Shown piece after piece: positions 48,721-61,629 of a stretch of DNA of 64,000 nt (within the stretch, counting starts at the first letter, position 1; the number at the start of each line of letters is the position of its first letter). The DNA lies in contig NC_079515.1 in NCBI RefSeq assembly GCF_000801105.2, forward strand, positions 4,340,001-4,404,000, given 5' to 3'. The notes under the pieces are model-generated. The model saw nothing but the letters and a program-made list of their open reading frames with translations, ran no database searches and was not told the origin of the DNA. The translations under genes and the position numbers were made by a program. Source of the DNA: Raphanus sativus (taxonomy: Eukaryota; Streptophyta; Magnoliopsida; Brassicales; Brassicaceae).

Positions 48721-50425
48721 TCTTTGGATTTGATCTCTCTTTTTAGTTTTTTTTTGTCACAAGATCTCTCTTTTTAGTTTAGTTTTTGTTTTGGGGGTTG
48801 TGTGTGAGAAAAATACTGCATTTGCTGTTTCTTTTATGGTAGAAAAAGAGAGGTTGTTGAGAGTTTGTGAAACCATATAACACGCCAAAATATTTTTTTC
48901 GTCAGTCAAGTGTTTTAATTTTTTTTACTAATAAGTTAGTTATCTTCTGTATCGAATTTTAAAATCTAAGAATTATGTTAAATTTTGTTTCCAAAAATAG
49001 TGGATGCATTCCTATCGAACATTTAACAATATATAACTCGTGGTCATAGTCAATATTAACTAATTTGTTAACAATTATACATAACTTTAATTTATGTTCA
49101 GACACGAAAGAACAATATAATTCGTGCCTTCGTGGTCATAGTCAATACACTGAATTTATTATCTATTAATTTAATTAACACATTCAGTGATATATATTTA
49201 TTATTTTGTAAAAGAATTTTACATCAAACAAAAGATACAATTGTTGTCAAATCATGCATGTAATGATAAAAACTAGCGAATAAGACGATTTCGTATCATG
49301 ATAAAAGCAAAAAATAGTGATAATTATTTTATTTTGTAACTAAGTGATAATTATTTCTTTGAAACTGAATTATCTTAAACAACCATTTTTTTAAGAAACC
49401 ATTGATGTTGTCATTGTGATAGTTTATCATGACTCTTACTTTGAAAATATTTGATTGTGTGCCAAATTACTCTACTTTACTTTTTTTTTTACTCCTAATG
49501 CTTCATCTCTTTCCACTTTAGATTATGTTTGTTTCCAAATTCTAATACATATTTTATTTCAAAGATCCATGTTCCAATTGTTTGTCAAAGAAAAAAGGAT
49601 CACATTCCAACTTGCAAAATACAAAGACTTATATAGTTTTTGTGTTTTCAGTTGATCTTAATCTAGCCTTATTTTTAAGGACTGGACACAAATACTTGTT
49701 GTTTGTTTTATACATGTTAATCGATCCATATTTAAATACTCGTTGTTGAAAAATTAGATATCAGTCGTTTAAATTTTATTAATTGCAAATATAAAATAAG
49801 TAACAAGTATAACAGAAAAAATTGCGACTCAAATTGATATATCCATTACTTATTTTGTAACAAAAAAAATTGTGTTTTAAGAACAGAAGCCCAAAATCAG
49901 AAAATATATTTGTGTCCAAAGAAATAAACAATATGTGTCCAAAGAAATAAACAATATTTTCATATCTGGATGTTTATGTCTTTTGTTCTTTCTTATTCTT
50001 TATATAATAGATATAAATATTTTGTTATGAGTAACTCCCAGTGTTTTTTCCAAGTCTAAATAAAATAAACTTTCGTATATTTCTCTAGTAAAATATTATG
50101 AAGTAAGTAATTCCTAAAATTCAAAAATATATTGAAGTAATTCACAAGTAATTGGAAATACCAAGTAATCAAATATGAAAAATAACTAGCAAGTAACATA
50201 TCTTTGGATAAATATTCTGAAATAAGAACTATAATCCAAAATTTCATCACTCATATAAAGCAATCCAAGTATCAAAAATACAAATATACGTTAAATAATA
50301 AATATATCTAAAATAATAAGTATTTGGCTTGCATCCACTCTACTTGTTTTATTAGAAATGCACTATATGCGTCAACCATCAACCACGCATAAGAACAAAC
50401 GATACAAAAAAACAATATAGCCCTC
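48721..50425. other. AT-rich intergenic DNA
   Basis: A repeated motif CGTGGTCATAGTCAATA occurs near 49040 and 49132. No coding signal was recognised. Confidence 0.45.
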
Positions 50426-50440
50426 AACATAGATAATTTA

Positions 50441-50652
50441 ACTGGTGATGGTGGTCTACTAGCACTTGAAGGAATTAAAAACTTAATACGGTGAATTCAA
50501 GTTCAAACTCCATCGACCACACGGTTATAGACTATTGCTTGCGGTTCATTTGAATACCCAGGAGAGGGTCTATCCGTGGACTTTACCTCTATCTGGTGAT
50601 TAGGTCTATGTCTTTAATAGACTCGGGGTTAACCCCTTTTTAATAAAAGAAA
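50441..50652 (+). mobile_element. tRNA-derived SINE, about 212 bp
   Basis: The Pol III A box TGGTCTACTAG (50452-50462) and a B-box-like GTTCAAACTCC (50501-50511) are about 40 bp apart. The A-rich tail ends at 50652. An exact 15-bp target duplication AACATAGATAATTTA flanks it (50426-50440, 50653-50667). Confidence 0.9.
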
Positions 50653-50829
50653 AACATAGATAATTTACTTGATTTCTTATTTAACCCAAATATTTGATAT
50701 TTACCCAATAAAAAATCAAATAAAAAGGTGGTTCACAAGAAAACTCAGCAGTAATAAGTAGAAACACAATGCTGGTTTGATGAAAGGGTTTACAAAGAAA
50801 GAATATATTTGCAAACTACAAAACTCACT

Positions 50830-52272
50830 TCAACGTAACAGAAGACGCCTTGCCTGAGGAGGACTTGGTGGTGGCAATTGACCTTGAGCTGCCTGACTTC
50901 CTCCTCCACCACCGCCACCACCACCTCCGTTGTTCTGCCATGGTTTAACAACAGCAAGAACCACAACAATTATAATGATGATGAGAATGATAATGGCGAT
51001 ACATGTCCATTTACGGGTGTTCTTCTGGTAAACCCGAGCGGTATGTAGCTCCTCTGTTCCACCTCGGATGAAGGAGCTAGCTCGTCCCACGTGGCTCTCG
51101 ATGTCATCTAACTGAGCTCCCTGGTGCTCGACCAGCACGGCCATGTCTAGAAACACTTGGTGAAGCTCCCTGAGATTCTTCTCAATGTCTTTAACCGCAT
51201 CATGCCTTTCTTGGATCTCGTTAATGGTGTCTAAGACCCTTCCTCTTCCTTGTTCTTGTATTGCTTTCTGCAAGAACCTCTCACTTTCTCCTGTAATTAA
51301 ACAGTAGAATAGTCCCCCAATGTTACACACCACTCATATATGAAAATGTGAGAACTACTTCGTTTAAATTACTAGACATAATTAACTTAGTACAAGATAA
51401 TATACAAACTAACATTATGTTAGAACCAATTATAGTTGTAACTTCCCAGATTTTATTCCGGGTATTCCAAATAGTATCAACCAAGTTATATTGTGGGATT
51501 AAAAAATCGCATAAAACAGTCACATATTAGTTTAAGTTAGAAAATGTAACAAAATTCAGTTTTGTAATATTCCAAACGCCCATGACTAATGTTCCACCTA
51601 TTCGTCCAATCATTACCTATTATCATTTTCAACTGTTTTTATTTTGTGATTTTCGATCAGAATTTTCTTGGTCCTACAAATTCTTTTTTGATGAAGCTAA
51701 TGAAGAGAACTATTTTACTAACCTGTAGAAATGAGACGATCCAAAGTTTTCTCGTCAGGATTCTCTCCGGTGACGGTGAAGTACCTCCTCTGTACAGTTT
51801 CTCTATACTCAGACGAGACAAGCTCCCTCAAGCGGTTGAAACTGTCCATGGAGTCCTTCAACTTCTTCCTCAAACCATTGAGAACAGACGTCCTGGTACG
51901 ATCCGAGGAGGATCCAGGTCCACAGCCAGGGAGGCTCCGGTTAGCAGCGTTGGATCGATCAAGCGCCTCGAGTTTAACCTTGATCATCTTGGCCTTCTTC
52001 AGAGCTACTCCGACGTCAGCGTCCATCTTGGAGCGGAGATCCTTGACGGCTTGAGCATGGTGAAGCGTCTTGCTCTGCTCGTGAGAGGATCGGAGCGTGT
52101 CGTTGAGACCATCTAGCTCCTTCAACTCTTCTTTCACGGACTCCACGTCTTCGAAGAACTTGTCGAGGTTCACTCCCGCCGGATGCGCCATCTGAACTCC
52201 GGTGGTGCCTTGAGGAGATGGTTCTTTGCTGCTGCGGAAGCGAGTGAACGAGCTTGAAAATAAATCGTTCAT
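50830..52272 (-). CDS. SYP121: Plasma-membrane syntaxin (Qa-SNARE), SYP121/PEN1
   Basis: Two exons, 52272-51723 and 51290-50830 (CTACAG|gttag ... attacag|GAGAAAG), give 336 residues. The N-terminus starts [12 protein letters not shown] as in the SYP12 group. The Habc helices span about 35-160 and the SNARE motif about 205-265, with the central-layer Gln in [17 protein letters not shown]-terminal membrane anchor ([19 protein letters not shown]) is followed by a Gly-run tail rich in Pro/Gln, typical of SYP121. It drives vesicle fusion at the plasma membrane, including focal secretion at fungal entry sites and channel traffic. GA repeats lie in the leader and promoter. Confidence 0.95.
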
Positions 52273-52275
52273 ATT

Positions 52276-52318
<43 letters not shown>

Positions 52319-52385
52319 AGAGATTCAGATCCAACGGAAAGTCGTTATGATTCAACCGCACGGTTTAATGAACCACGGAAGAAGG

Positions 52386-52418
<33 letters not shown>
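52276..52418. repeat. (GA)n microsatellites at the SYP121 promoter
   Basis: Two GA-dinucleotide runs (about 52282-52313 and 52388-52418) lie within 150 bp upstream of the ATG, where GAGA-type factors bind plant promoters. Confidence 0.85.
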
Positions 52419-52423
<5 letters not shown>

Positions 52424-53037
52424 GTCTATATGAATTATTTAAGGTGTTAAAATGTTTTAGAAGGAAGAGGTCAAAAGAGGAGGACTTGATGGTTGACTTT
52501 GAAGCTTCCGAGCAAGTAACGATGATGGCGGCGAAGGGAAGGTGAAAGCGAAAGCGTGTAGCGTCTAATTATGGTAAGCTGTTTAAAGTAGTACAAACCA
52601 CGGTTACTATATTCAGATTGAAATAAAACATCAAAACATATATAGAGAAGGAAGGGAATAATTGTTTCTATTGATATTTCAAAGACATGTGAAATTATCC
52701 ATAGGCCTATTTTCTCTGACGAATTCATAAAATTAAGAATTGACAAATTTGTTGATCAAAAACAAGAAGAGTTGACTAGTTTTGCTGCTACCATTTGATT
52801 AGTTTTCCTGCTACCAGCAAAACGCTGCGTTTGGAATATAACCACACATAAGAACGAGAAGTCTAAATTTCCAGATCACTAACCGTCAAAGTTGGCCCGA
52901 ACTGAGGCCCAAGGACAATCAGACACTAAGGTGGGAAAGATTAGAAGAAGATGCAACTTCAAATTTAGCTCACAAAATTAATTATACAGAGCACGAGTTA
53001 CGAGTTTCAACTTAAACATAGATACATAATCAATGTC

Positions 53038-53284
53038 CTTTTTTTTTCTTTTATGATCCCGGTATCCAGATGCCTCGAGAGGAACCCGACTAAGACATTC
53101 ATAGAGGCTGGTGATCATTCCATGTTAAGTCACTAGTGGCCACGCACGACAGATATGAGTTTCTTCGTATTGGACCCAAAAGTCCTCAAAATAATCACAA
53201 CAAATCTCCGAGAGGTAACTTCGAACCCTTGACTTTGCGGACAACAGTAAGGAGCACATACCACTTGACCACTGATACATGGTT
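53038..53284 (-). mobile_element. tRNA-derived SINE, about 247 bp
   Basis: On the reverse strand: A box TGGTCAAGTGG (53271-53261) and B box GGTTCGAAGTT (53227-53217), then the body and a tail ending in an A-run (T-run at 53039-53047). A 12-bp target duplication ATAATCAATGTC lies at 53026-53037 and 53285-53296. Box spacing is normal for a Pol III promoter. Confidence 0.92.
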
Positions 53285-53296
53285 ATAATCAATGTC

Positions 53297-54049
53297 TTTG
53301 ACATAGTAGATTATCTATAAGATTCAGCATAAGTTATATTATTGTTACTAAATGTTGTTGTCAACTAGAAAATGAAAACTAGTTAACATAAGTTATATTA
53401 CTGCTAAAGCCGGACAAAAAATTAGTAATTTTTGATTCGATTCGTTATCCGTTTATTTGAACCGAAAAATTCGAATTATTAATATACAATATCCGTAAAA
53501 AATAAAACAAATTACAAATATTAATATTTTAAGGAACGAGTATCCGATTTGATCTGTTATATACATATATATATATATACATATATTTTTAAAATTACAT
53601 ATATAAGTTACATAAATATTATATTGTATTTACGTTTTACAGTATTTTAATTTACTAAATTTTTAAAATTAGTTACTAGATTTTTAGAAAAGTAATTAAA
53701 TTTGTATTTTTGTAATGAGATATTATTGTTTATAATTGTTTTTTTATTTATTTTATAGTTTTTATTTATTTTGCCGGATCGAATCAGATATCGAATCAAA
53801 ATCTAAAACTTTTGAAATATCCGAGATACCGAATAGCCAGGTGGTTACGGATAGGATCAGATGATTGATTATTCGGATGAACATATCAGATCACGAATAA
53901 ATGCTGGGTTAAAAAAATGAAATGGATCCGAATATGAGGGCTATCCACAAATGCAAAGCTCCAGATTCATCGGTTCGACCGGCCGGTCTAGATCTGAAAT
54001 CATTGGTCGTTCTCGTCTCCTCGTATATTGAACACAACGACGTCTAAAT
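53297..54049. other. AT-rich intergenic DNA upstream of CCT7
   Basis: AT-rich, with GGATCSGAATATC-like repeated phrases (53750-53940) common in crucifer intergenic DNA. No gene. Confidence 0.4.
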
Positions 54050-54060
54050 AAACCCTAAAT
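54050..54060 (+). promoter_or_regulatory. Telo-box in the CCT7 leader/promoter
   Basis: AAACCCTAAAT lies 62-72 bp before the CCT7 ATG, as is common for growth-linked housekeeping genes in plants. Confidence 0.55.
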
Positions 54061-54121
54061 CTCTCTCCCCCTCTTCACTCCAATCTCTCCCATTTCTCCG
54101 TAGCCCCTCAACGCATCTACA

Positions 54122-57100
54122 ATGGCGTCGATGATGGTAAGTTTGCATCTACACTCTCTCTGTGAATACATATATATATATATGTTCAGATACTAACTCT
54201 ACTTTTTGGTGAGAGCAGCAACCGCAAATCATACTGCTCAAGGAAGGCACAGACACTTCTCAGGGGAAAGCGCAGATACTGAGCAACATCAACGCCGTCA
54301 CGGCGGTTGGCGATGTGGTTCGAACCACGCTCGGTCCGCGAGGGATGGACAAGCTCATCCACGACGATAAGGGATCCGTCACCATTTCCAACGACGGCGC
54401 CACCATCATGAAGCTCCTCGATATCGTCCACCCCGCCGCTAAGATCCTCGTCGATATCGCCAAATCTCAAGACTCAGAGGTGCGAGATCTGCCTTCGTAA
54501 CAGTATTTGAGATTGATCTTGGATCTTCAGCTTGTAGATCTTTAGAAAGTGTGATTGATTGATTGGTTTTTTTGTTGGTTTAGGTTGGTGATGGGACGAC
54601 TACGGTTGTTCTACTTGCAGCTGAGTTTTTGAAGGAAGCTAAGCCGTTTGTGGAGGATGGTGTTCACTCTCAGAATTTGATTAGGAGTTATCGCACTGCA
54701 AGCACTTTGGTTTGTTGTATTTTCTTTTTTCCTGATGCAATTCAAGTTAAGGTACCTTTAATCACTAGTTTTTGAGGATGTAGGCAATTGAGAAGGTTAA
54801 AGAGCTCGCTGTTAGCATTGAGGGGAAGAGTGTGGAGGAGAAGAAAGGTTTGTTGGCTAAATGTGCTGCTACCACTCTTTCCTCTAAGCTTATTGGTGGA
54901 GAGAAGGAGTTTTTCGCTACTATGGTTGTTGATGCTGTTATGGCTATTGGGGATGACGACAGGCTTAATTTGATTGGCATCAAAAAGGTGAAAGACTTTT
55001 TTTTTTTTTAAAGCTTATTAGCTTTGCGGTGGGTCTTAAGTTCATGTTACTTGATTTTTTATTCACATATGTGCCCAAACTTGGGTTATGTTCTGTTTAT
55101 CGTGCAATTTAAAACTCTGTCTATTCAATAGGATATCACTTACGTTATTTAAAGCAGTTTTCTACCACAAGTAGCATTGTCTGCTTCATCCCGCCTCTAT
55201 TCACTGCATTTGTTTTCTAAGTTCTACTTAGATTTGGGGTAGTGGGAATGGGCATATGCTACACTGTACACATTATTGACATCTATAACAGATTGTCTTC
55301 GATAGGGAATTTTCAAGTCCTGTAAAGGAAATTTCCATTTGTGATTATGATTTTAAAGCCAGGTTAATGATGCATGTAAGCTAATGGTATGGTTTTCTCT
55401 GCAGGTTCCTGGTGGTAACATGCGGGACTCTTTCCTAGTTGATGGTGTGGCCTTCAAAAAGACATTCTCGTATGCGGGTTTTGAACAACAGCCGAAGAAG
55501 TTCGACAATCCCAAAATCCTTCTGCTTAACATCGAATTGGAGTTGAAATCTGAGAAGGAAAACGCTGAGATTAGGTTGGAATTCTGCCTCGTTCTGTCAA
55601 AATGTCCCCTTCAATTAATCATTTTTTGGCCTGATTTGACTTGACTCCTGTCGTTTGTTCACAGGCTGTCAGATCCATCACAGTACCAGTCAATAGTTGA
55701 TGCAGAATGGAATATCATTTATGACAAGCTAGACAAATGTGTCGAAAGTGGAGCAAAAGTTGTTCTTTCCCGATTGGCTATTGGTGATCTAGCTACTCAG
55801 GTTTGTAGATTCCTAATTTCTCAATTGGCTGTTGACGTCTTTCTTTATTTCCTGATAGATGTTTCCACATTTTTGAGGCATAATAACATTGGCCTGATTT
55901 TTTATAGGTACCATGTTTTAGTGTACGAAGATGTTTCATTTCGTCAAATATCAATCAAATTCGTTGCTCTATGTAATTTATATTCGTATTAGTGAGCAAT
56001 GATTTTCTCATTTAACAGAAATCTCTTGGCATTTTTTTTTTGCAGTATTTTGCAGATCGTGATATTTTCTGCGCTGGCCGTGTAGCAGAAGAAGATCTTA
56101 ATCGCGTGGCTGCTGCCGCCGGAGGAACGGTTCAGACAAGTGTTAACAATATAATACCCGAGGCTAGTGAAAATTTGAATTTCTCTGCTTGCTATCTAGA
56201 TATGCTAACAAGCTTTCAGCGACTTGTTGATTATGTTCCTTTGAATCAGTTGTTTTTACATGTACACTGTACAGGTTCTCGGAACTTGTGAGATATTTGA
56301 GGAAAAACAAGTTGGTGGGGAGAGGTTTAACATATTCAGTGGTTGCCCTTCAGGACGTACAGCAACTATTGTCCTCCGTGGTGGTGCTGATCAGGTATAC
56401 ATCAGACATTGGAGGCTAATGAAATTTTTTAAAAAAACAGCACTGATATGACTTTCTTTGCAACGTTAATGGCAGTTCATCGAAGAAGCTGAGCGGAGTT
56501 TGCATGATGCTATTATGATTGTGAGAAGAGCTGTGAAGAACTCAACTGTTGTGCCTGGAGGTGGAGCTATAGATGTGAGTATCTTTCACCCACCATGGTT
56601 TGATTTTAAAATTTGGCACATAGGTTAATAACATTGACAATGAAAGGGACTCCTTCTTGTTGTAGATGGAGATAAGCAAGTACCTTAGGATGCATTCACG
56701 AACAATTGCTGGGAAGTCACAGCTTTTCATCAACTCGTATGCAAAGGCCCTGGAGGTACTCTTCTGTTTGACTTGGATATTTTGCTTTTGTCCCTCTTGA
56801 TTTCTATGCTATGATATTCGTTTATTAGTATTTAAGAATGAGCTTCGTAGCTGTGTTCTGTGTTATCGGTCATTGATAATGGAGAGGTGTATTCTGTTTT
56901 CTCGGTTCTTTTATGTACAAATGCATAGAAAGCCGGCAAATTTTTTTTTTTTTTTGCCTCGCCTTTGAGAAAAATATTTAAATTCACATCGATTGTGGTG
57001 TGTATTACAGGTCATTCCACGACAGCTATGTGACAATGCTGGATTTGATGCAACTGATGTCCTGAATAAATTAAGACAAAAACACGCCATGCAAAGCGGT

Positions 57101-57675
57101 GAGCCTTCTCTCACGCTCACAAGCTTTTTGATGTAATAGTCTTGATAGGCATAGTGATCTCATTTGATGATTCAATCATGTCTGTGTTATAACAGGTGAA
57201 GGAGCTTCTTATGGAGTGGACATAAACACTGGAGGAATCGCTGATTCATTTGCTAACTTCGTCTGGGAACCAGCAGTTGTGAAGGTGTTGCAAGATTCTA
57301 CAAATTTATACTCTGTTTTTGGGACTATTGTGCCATTTATAATACTGTCTACTTGGGAATGTTTGTATTTTGTGTTAATATCTTTCTTAGAAAGGTTTAT
57401 TGATGATCGGTTGTGTCCTTTTGGTTGTGGCAGATTAATGCTATAAACGCTGCAACTGAAGCAGCGTGCCTTATTCTAAGCGTGGATGAAACCGTGAAGA
57501 ATCCTAAAGTAATTATCATTTTCTTCTGTTGTGTGTTTTGATAAGGTGTGTAAATAATGTGTTGATAATTGTATAAACAAAAATGCAGTCTGAGAGTGCA
57601 CAAGGAGATGCTGCCGCAGGTGCTATGGGAAGAGGACGCGGTGGAGGTCGTGGCCGTGGTATGCGCAGGCGATAA
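54122..57675 (+). CDS. CCT7: Cytosolic chaperonin TRiC/CCT subunit eta
   Basis: Fourteen exons: 54122-54136, 54219-54479, 54584-54709, 54784-54987, 55405-55574, 55665-55800, 56046-56162, 56275-56394, 56476-56574, 56666-56755, 57011-57098, 57196-57284, 57434-57508, 57589-57675. The product is 558 residues. All phases agree. The intron after 56162 needs a GC donor (GAG|GCTAGT). Hallmarks are [10 protein letters not shown], the ATP-binding [26 protein letters not shown], and VVPGGGAID. The C-terminus ends in an RG-rich tail ([15 protein letters not shown]), an eta feature. It folds actin and tubulin as part of the eight-subunit double ring. It converges with PUB24, 307 bp between stop codons. 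Confidence 0.95.
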
Positions 57676-57982
57676 GTTTTAAATCTCTAATGGCAAACTT
57701 GCAGATTTTTTTTTCTCTGAATTTTAGTTTTGCTGAATTTTGGTGATCTTGAACAATCAAAAGCTAGTGTCGTGGTGTGTTTGTTGACGTATGTCCATAC
57801 AATTTGTTAAATGAAATTTCAGTGTGGTTTTTGTTACACCAATCAGAGGAGGACGAGGCGGAATCACTGCATCAAATTCAATTGATGTATCTCCTAACCA
57901 TATACACACCATCTAATTGGTCTGTGGAGGGATCGATTCTCATTGTATTCATACAATTGTCGGTACAAAATGAAAAAAAGTG

Positions 57983-59726
57983 CTAAACACCAACTCTAGA
58001 GTAATACTCAGTGAGTAGATCTTTGGGTGAAGAGCTTAAAAGCTTAGTAAGTAAAGCAACATCGACGCATGGAAATTTCTTCCACTCATCAAAATGATCT
58101 CTAAGTATCTCTTTCGCTTTCTCCTTCAAGCTTAAACTACAGTCTATCCTTAGGACTTTACAAAGCTTCTCCACCGTCCTGACGCTAACCATCTCTTCCA
58201 CCACTTCGCTTTCCGGCGAGTATTTGGATACTGTGCTTAGTATAGAGAGAGCTCTATCGTCTGCTGCAGCCGAAACCCTCAACAACCGTTTTGTCACAAT
58301 CGCGATTCCCAATCTGTGGGCAAGAAACTCGGCTCTGCCATCTGCGCAACAACACAAACGAGACAAGATTCCCAACACAAGTTCAGTGGTTCTCTTCTCG
58401 CCAGTTGAGCTTATTTCGAGTTCAACGAGTTCAGAGACCGCACCGAGATCCACTAGGATGGTTCTGTTCCGGCTCCAAGAAGAGGTCTCTAGAAGAATCG
58501 TTAATGCAGCGGTCACAGCTTGTTTAATAACCACGCCATGATCAAGTTCTGATGGCGCCTTCGTTCTCACTCTAGAGTTTGATGGTTGCACCGTAGCACT
58601 CACGCTAGGGTTTATGCGATTAAAACTACTTACCACATCCTTGAGAAACCCTATGATGCCTTTGAAAACCTCGGCGCTTAATCTCTCGACGATATGAGAG
58701 GATGTATTTTCAGTTAAGTTCCTTAAGAGGACAATAGTATATGCCTTGTTGAGGAAGTCTTGTTGGTTTAAAACCAAAGTCAACGATTCCAAGATTCTAT
58801 CATTTTCGATCAAGATTGTTCTTGCCTCGTTTAATGGAACACCTATCAAGTAAAGAAGACGCAGAGACTCGTCTAGCTGCCTTTTGGTACGACGTTGTGC
58901 CTCCTCTTCTTCTTCTTCTTCTTCTTCTTCTTCTTCACTAGTACACTTGACTACGAACAAGATCAAAGACTTATGTACACCTCCTTCACACATCAGTCTC
59001 CTATTCCTCTCTCCCTCCATAGCCAAAACTTCAAGCTTCTTTAACGTATCTTCTCTTCTCAAGGCTGTTCATTTTAAACCGAACAAAAACTATCAATCTT
59101 AATCGATCGTTATAGAAAGTTAAAGCTGAACAAACCGATTTTCGAACTTGAATTTGGTACAAATGAAACAATTTGTTTACTTATATTTTTCAATGTTCTG
59201 AAAATCGGCGTAGGGTGCTAGTCAATCAAATTATTGATCATAAGCGAAAATATTTTTTTCTTAAATAAAACCAAATTTGAACATTGATATTTGTATTTTT
59301 TTATCTGAAACCAAACAAAAATTTGCCAAATCAAATTATCTGAAACCGGAAACTGAAAAAAAAAACGGAAAAAACCGACACAGTACCTTCTTGTCCAAAC
59401 TTTTTGAGATTCTTGATCTCCTCGACGATGTTAAGCTTCCCTAGAGGAGCTCTAGGCGTAGGGATTCTAACAACGCCGCGCGTTGCATTCTCGACGCACC
59501 AGTGTTGGATCAGACGGCGAAGCATATGGTTAGGTGTAAGATCGGAGTCTAGAGGAAGAGGCTGCTTCGTTACGGGACACGATGGGACCTTCTCTAGCCA
59601 CTGAACGATGCTTTTACGGTCGTAAGTGATGCCAGAAACGGTCGTGACTGGATCTTTCATAATCTCTAGTGAGATTGGGCAGATAAAGTAATTAGGGATC
59701 TCAATCTCCTCCTCTTCATGATCCAT
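57983..59726 (-). CDS. PUB24: U-box E3 ubiquitin ligase with ARM repeats, PUB24
   Basis: Two exons, 59726-59387 and 59064-57983 (GAAG|gtact ... aacag|CCTTGAG), give 473 residues. The U-box spans about residues 9-85 (IPNYFICPISLEIMKDPVTT; WCVENA). The rest is ARM-repeat, interrupted near residue 150 by a Glu run encoded by a (CTT)n tract at about 58905-58936. The start MDHEEEEIEIPNY is typical of PUB22/23/24. These ligases damp pattern-triggered immunity redundantly. Linkage to CCT7 and SYP121 matches At3g11820-11840 as I recall it. Confidence 0.93.
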
Positions 59727-60718
59727 TTTGGTGAAGAAAAGCAAAAACGTATAATATGGTTTTATAATAAATAATATAATAAATGAGTATATAACAAGTG
59801 TTGGACGGTAAGAGATGGCGGCTGCGTTTACTTGAGGACAGACTTTGTCTGAATGGTCTTCGCTTTGAATTCCACTAACATATGTTTTTTAGACTATCAG
59901 ACAGAGACACGTGTATGTTTCTTTATGTCAATGAAATCATTAATCATGCATGTAAATCGTTTAAACTATAGTTTTTCATAAAAGCTCTCTCTAGTTTTAA
60001 TTGTTTAGGGTTAGTAACATGTTTATATTTCGACAATGTTCTATGAAATATCGATAATTACTACATAGGACTTAGGAGTCTATAAGATAGTTTATTTCTT
60101 TTGTTTTGACTAGGTTGATTTTGGCTGGTCGGCAAAAAGAAAAAATATTCTCAACAGGAAGAAAAAGAAAAAATTATTAGAATTCAGGGAAATTTTATGT
60201 TTGTCAGTTGGAGCCTTGGAGGTCAACATAATTTTTCTAAGACGTGCAATTCCATTTCTTAAAATCTTTTATATACTCTATAAGTTGCAAACATCCAAAA
60301 AATAAGTTGCGAAGTCCACGTTCTTATTAAGACTGGCTGCGATATAATAAGATCTACAAATTAAACGTCACATCAAGAAATCAAGTGGGTGACAAATCAA
60401 ATCGTGCCACACAGAGAGCTAATGACAAAATAAATTATGCGCATTAAGGTCGTGTCCATTAATATTATCCGCTGTCTGGTATATGTGCACATCATCGTAT
60501 ACGATTGGCTTGTATAAGGGACTAGTAGAACATTCCGAAAATGCATTTCTTTCTAAAATATACGACATATACAGAGACTTGAGAGTTAAGAGTCTTTAGT
60601 TGGCCCACCTTTGGGAGATATTTTAACCAGAAGGCAACCAAGTGGAGACCATTTGGGCTATTATGCGCCTGACGACCGAGAACATGCGTTAAGATCGTGT
60701 CCTTTTTTGTTTGTTAAG
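59727..60718. other. PUB24 promoter and intergenic DNA
   Basis: No gene seen. GTTGACC/GGTCAA W-box-like cores are present upstream of PUB24 (e.g. GGTCAAC near 60222). Their use is inference. Confidence 0.35.
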
Positions 60719-60726
60719 ATCATGTC

Positions 60727-60985
60727 CAGAGCCGGCCTTGAAGGTAAGCAAAGGAAGCAGCTGCTTCCGGCCGACCAAAAATAAATATAAGTTCGGCCAC
60801 ATTTTTGTATTGTTGTCCGTCAGCTGAGTTGGTTGTGGTTACTACTGCACTGAGAACAGGTCCTGAGTTCGAGTATTACTCCAAGCCTAAATTAAATTTT
60901 CCTTTTCCTCTCTTAAATGTGTTAAATCGACAGGCCCAATATATTATTTTAGCTTCCAGCCCACAAAATGCTAGGACCGGCACTG
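60727..60985. mobile_element. hAT-type non-autonomous element, 259 bp, with tRNA-like insert
   Basis: Ends CAGAGCCGGCCTTGA and, reversed, CAGTGCCGGTCCTAG. An exact 8-bp target duplication ATCATGTC (60719-60726, 60986-60993). The first 100 bp match a widespread crucifer hAT type (AGCAGCTGCTT, GGCCGACC). At about 60822-60885 lies a tRNA-like stretch: TCAGCTGAGTTGGTTGTGG resembles an A-box arm and GAGTTCGAGTAT a B-box arm, suggesting a SINE piece inside the element. Confidence 0.88.
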
Positions 60986-60993
60986 ATCATGTC

Positions 60994-61629
60994 CTATACA
61001 CTACTTAATTTCTAAATTTACCATTTGGATAGAAAATGCCAAACGAGAGTTTATTTTGTTTGAATATTAGTGGTGAGTCCCGTCACACATCGAGACTTGT
61101 GATATAACTACACAATGGTTGCATTTTAAAAAGAAAGATGTATACCCTCTAATAACCCAAAATTGTTTTATCACAAACTCAATCAATTATCCACAATAGT
61201 CCACAGTTACAACCTTGCTTAGACATTTCAGGTATCGGTTCAGTTCAAATATTTTAGATACCGGATAGTTTAAATAAGGGATTAGAAGATCCATTTACTA
61301 CCTAACTATTTCCGGTTCGAGTATAGTTGAGTTTAGTTTGGTTTCGATAGTAATACTAGGAACGAAAAATATCCAGAAAAATGTTCTCATTTGGTTTTGG
61401 TTGCAGTTTTTTTATTTCGGATAGTTCGGACAATTCATATTAGGTATTTTGGATAAAATATCAAATAATTAAAATAATTTCTTAGATATTTCAGATTATT
61501 TTGGATATTTCGTATAAAAATATTTGAATATTTTCAAATACTTTTGACTAGTTCGAATACTTTATAATAATTTAATTTATAAATATTTTTAAATATTTAG
61601 AGAATAAATATATATTTAATTATGTTATA
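60994..61629. other. AT-rich intergenic DNA
   Basis: Contains ATATTTCGGATA/GATATTTCAGAT-like phrases (61250-61560) of unknown repeat origin. No gene. Confidence 0.4.

Noticed and set aside
58884..59102. Forward ORF with a Ser run
   Set aside because: It is the complement of the Glu-coding (CTT)n tract in PUB24.
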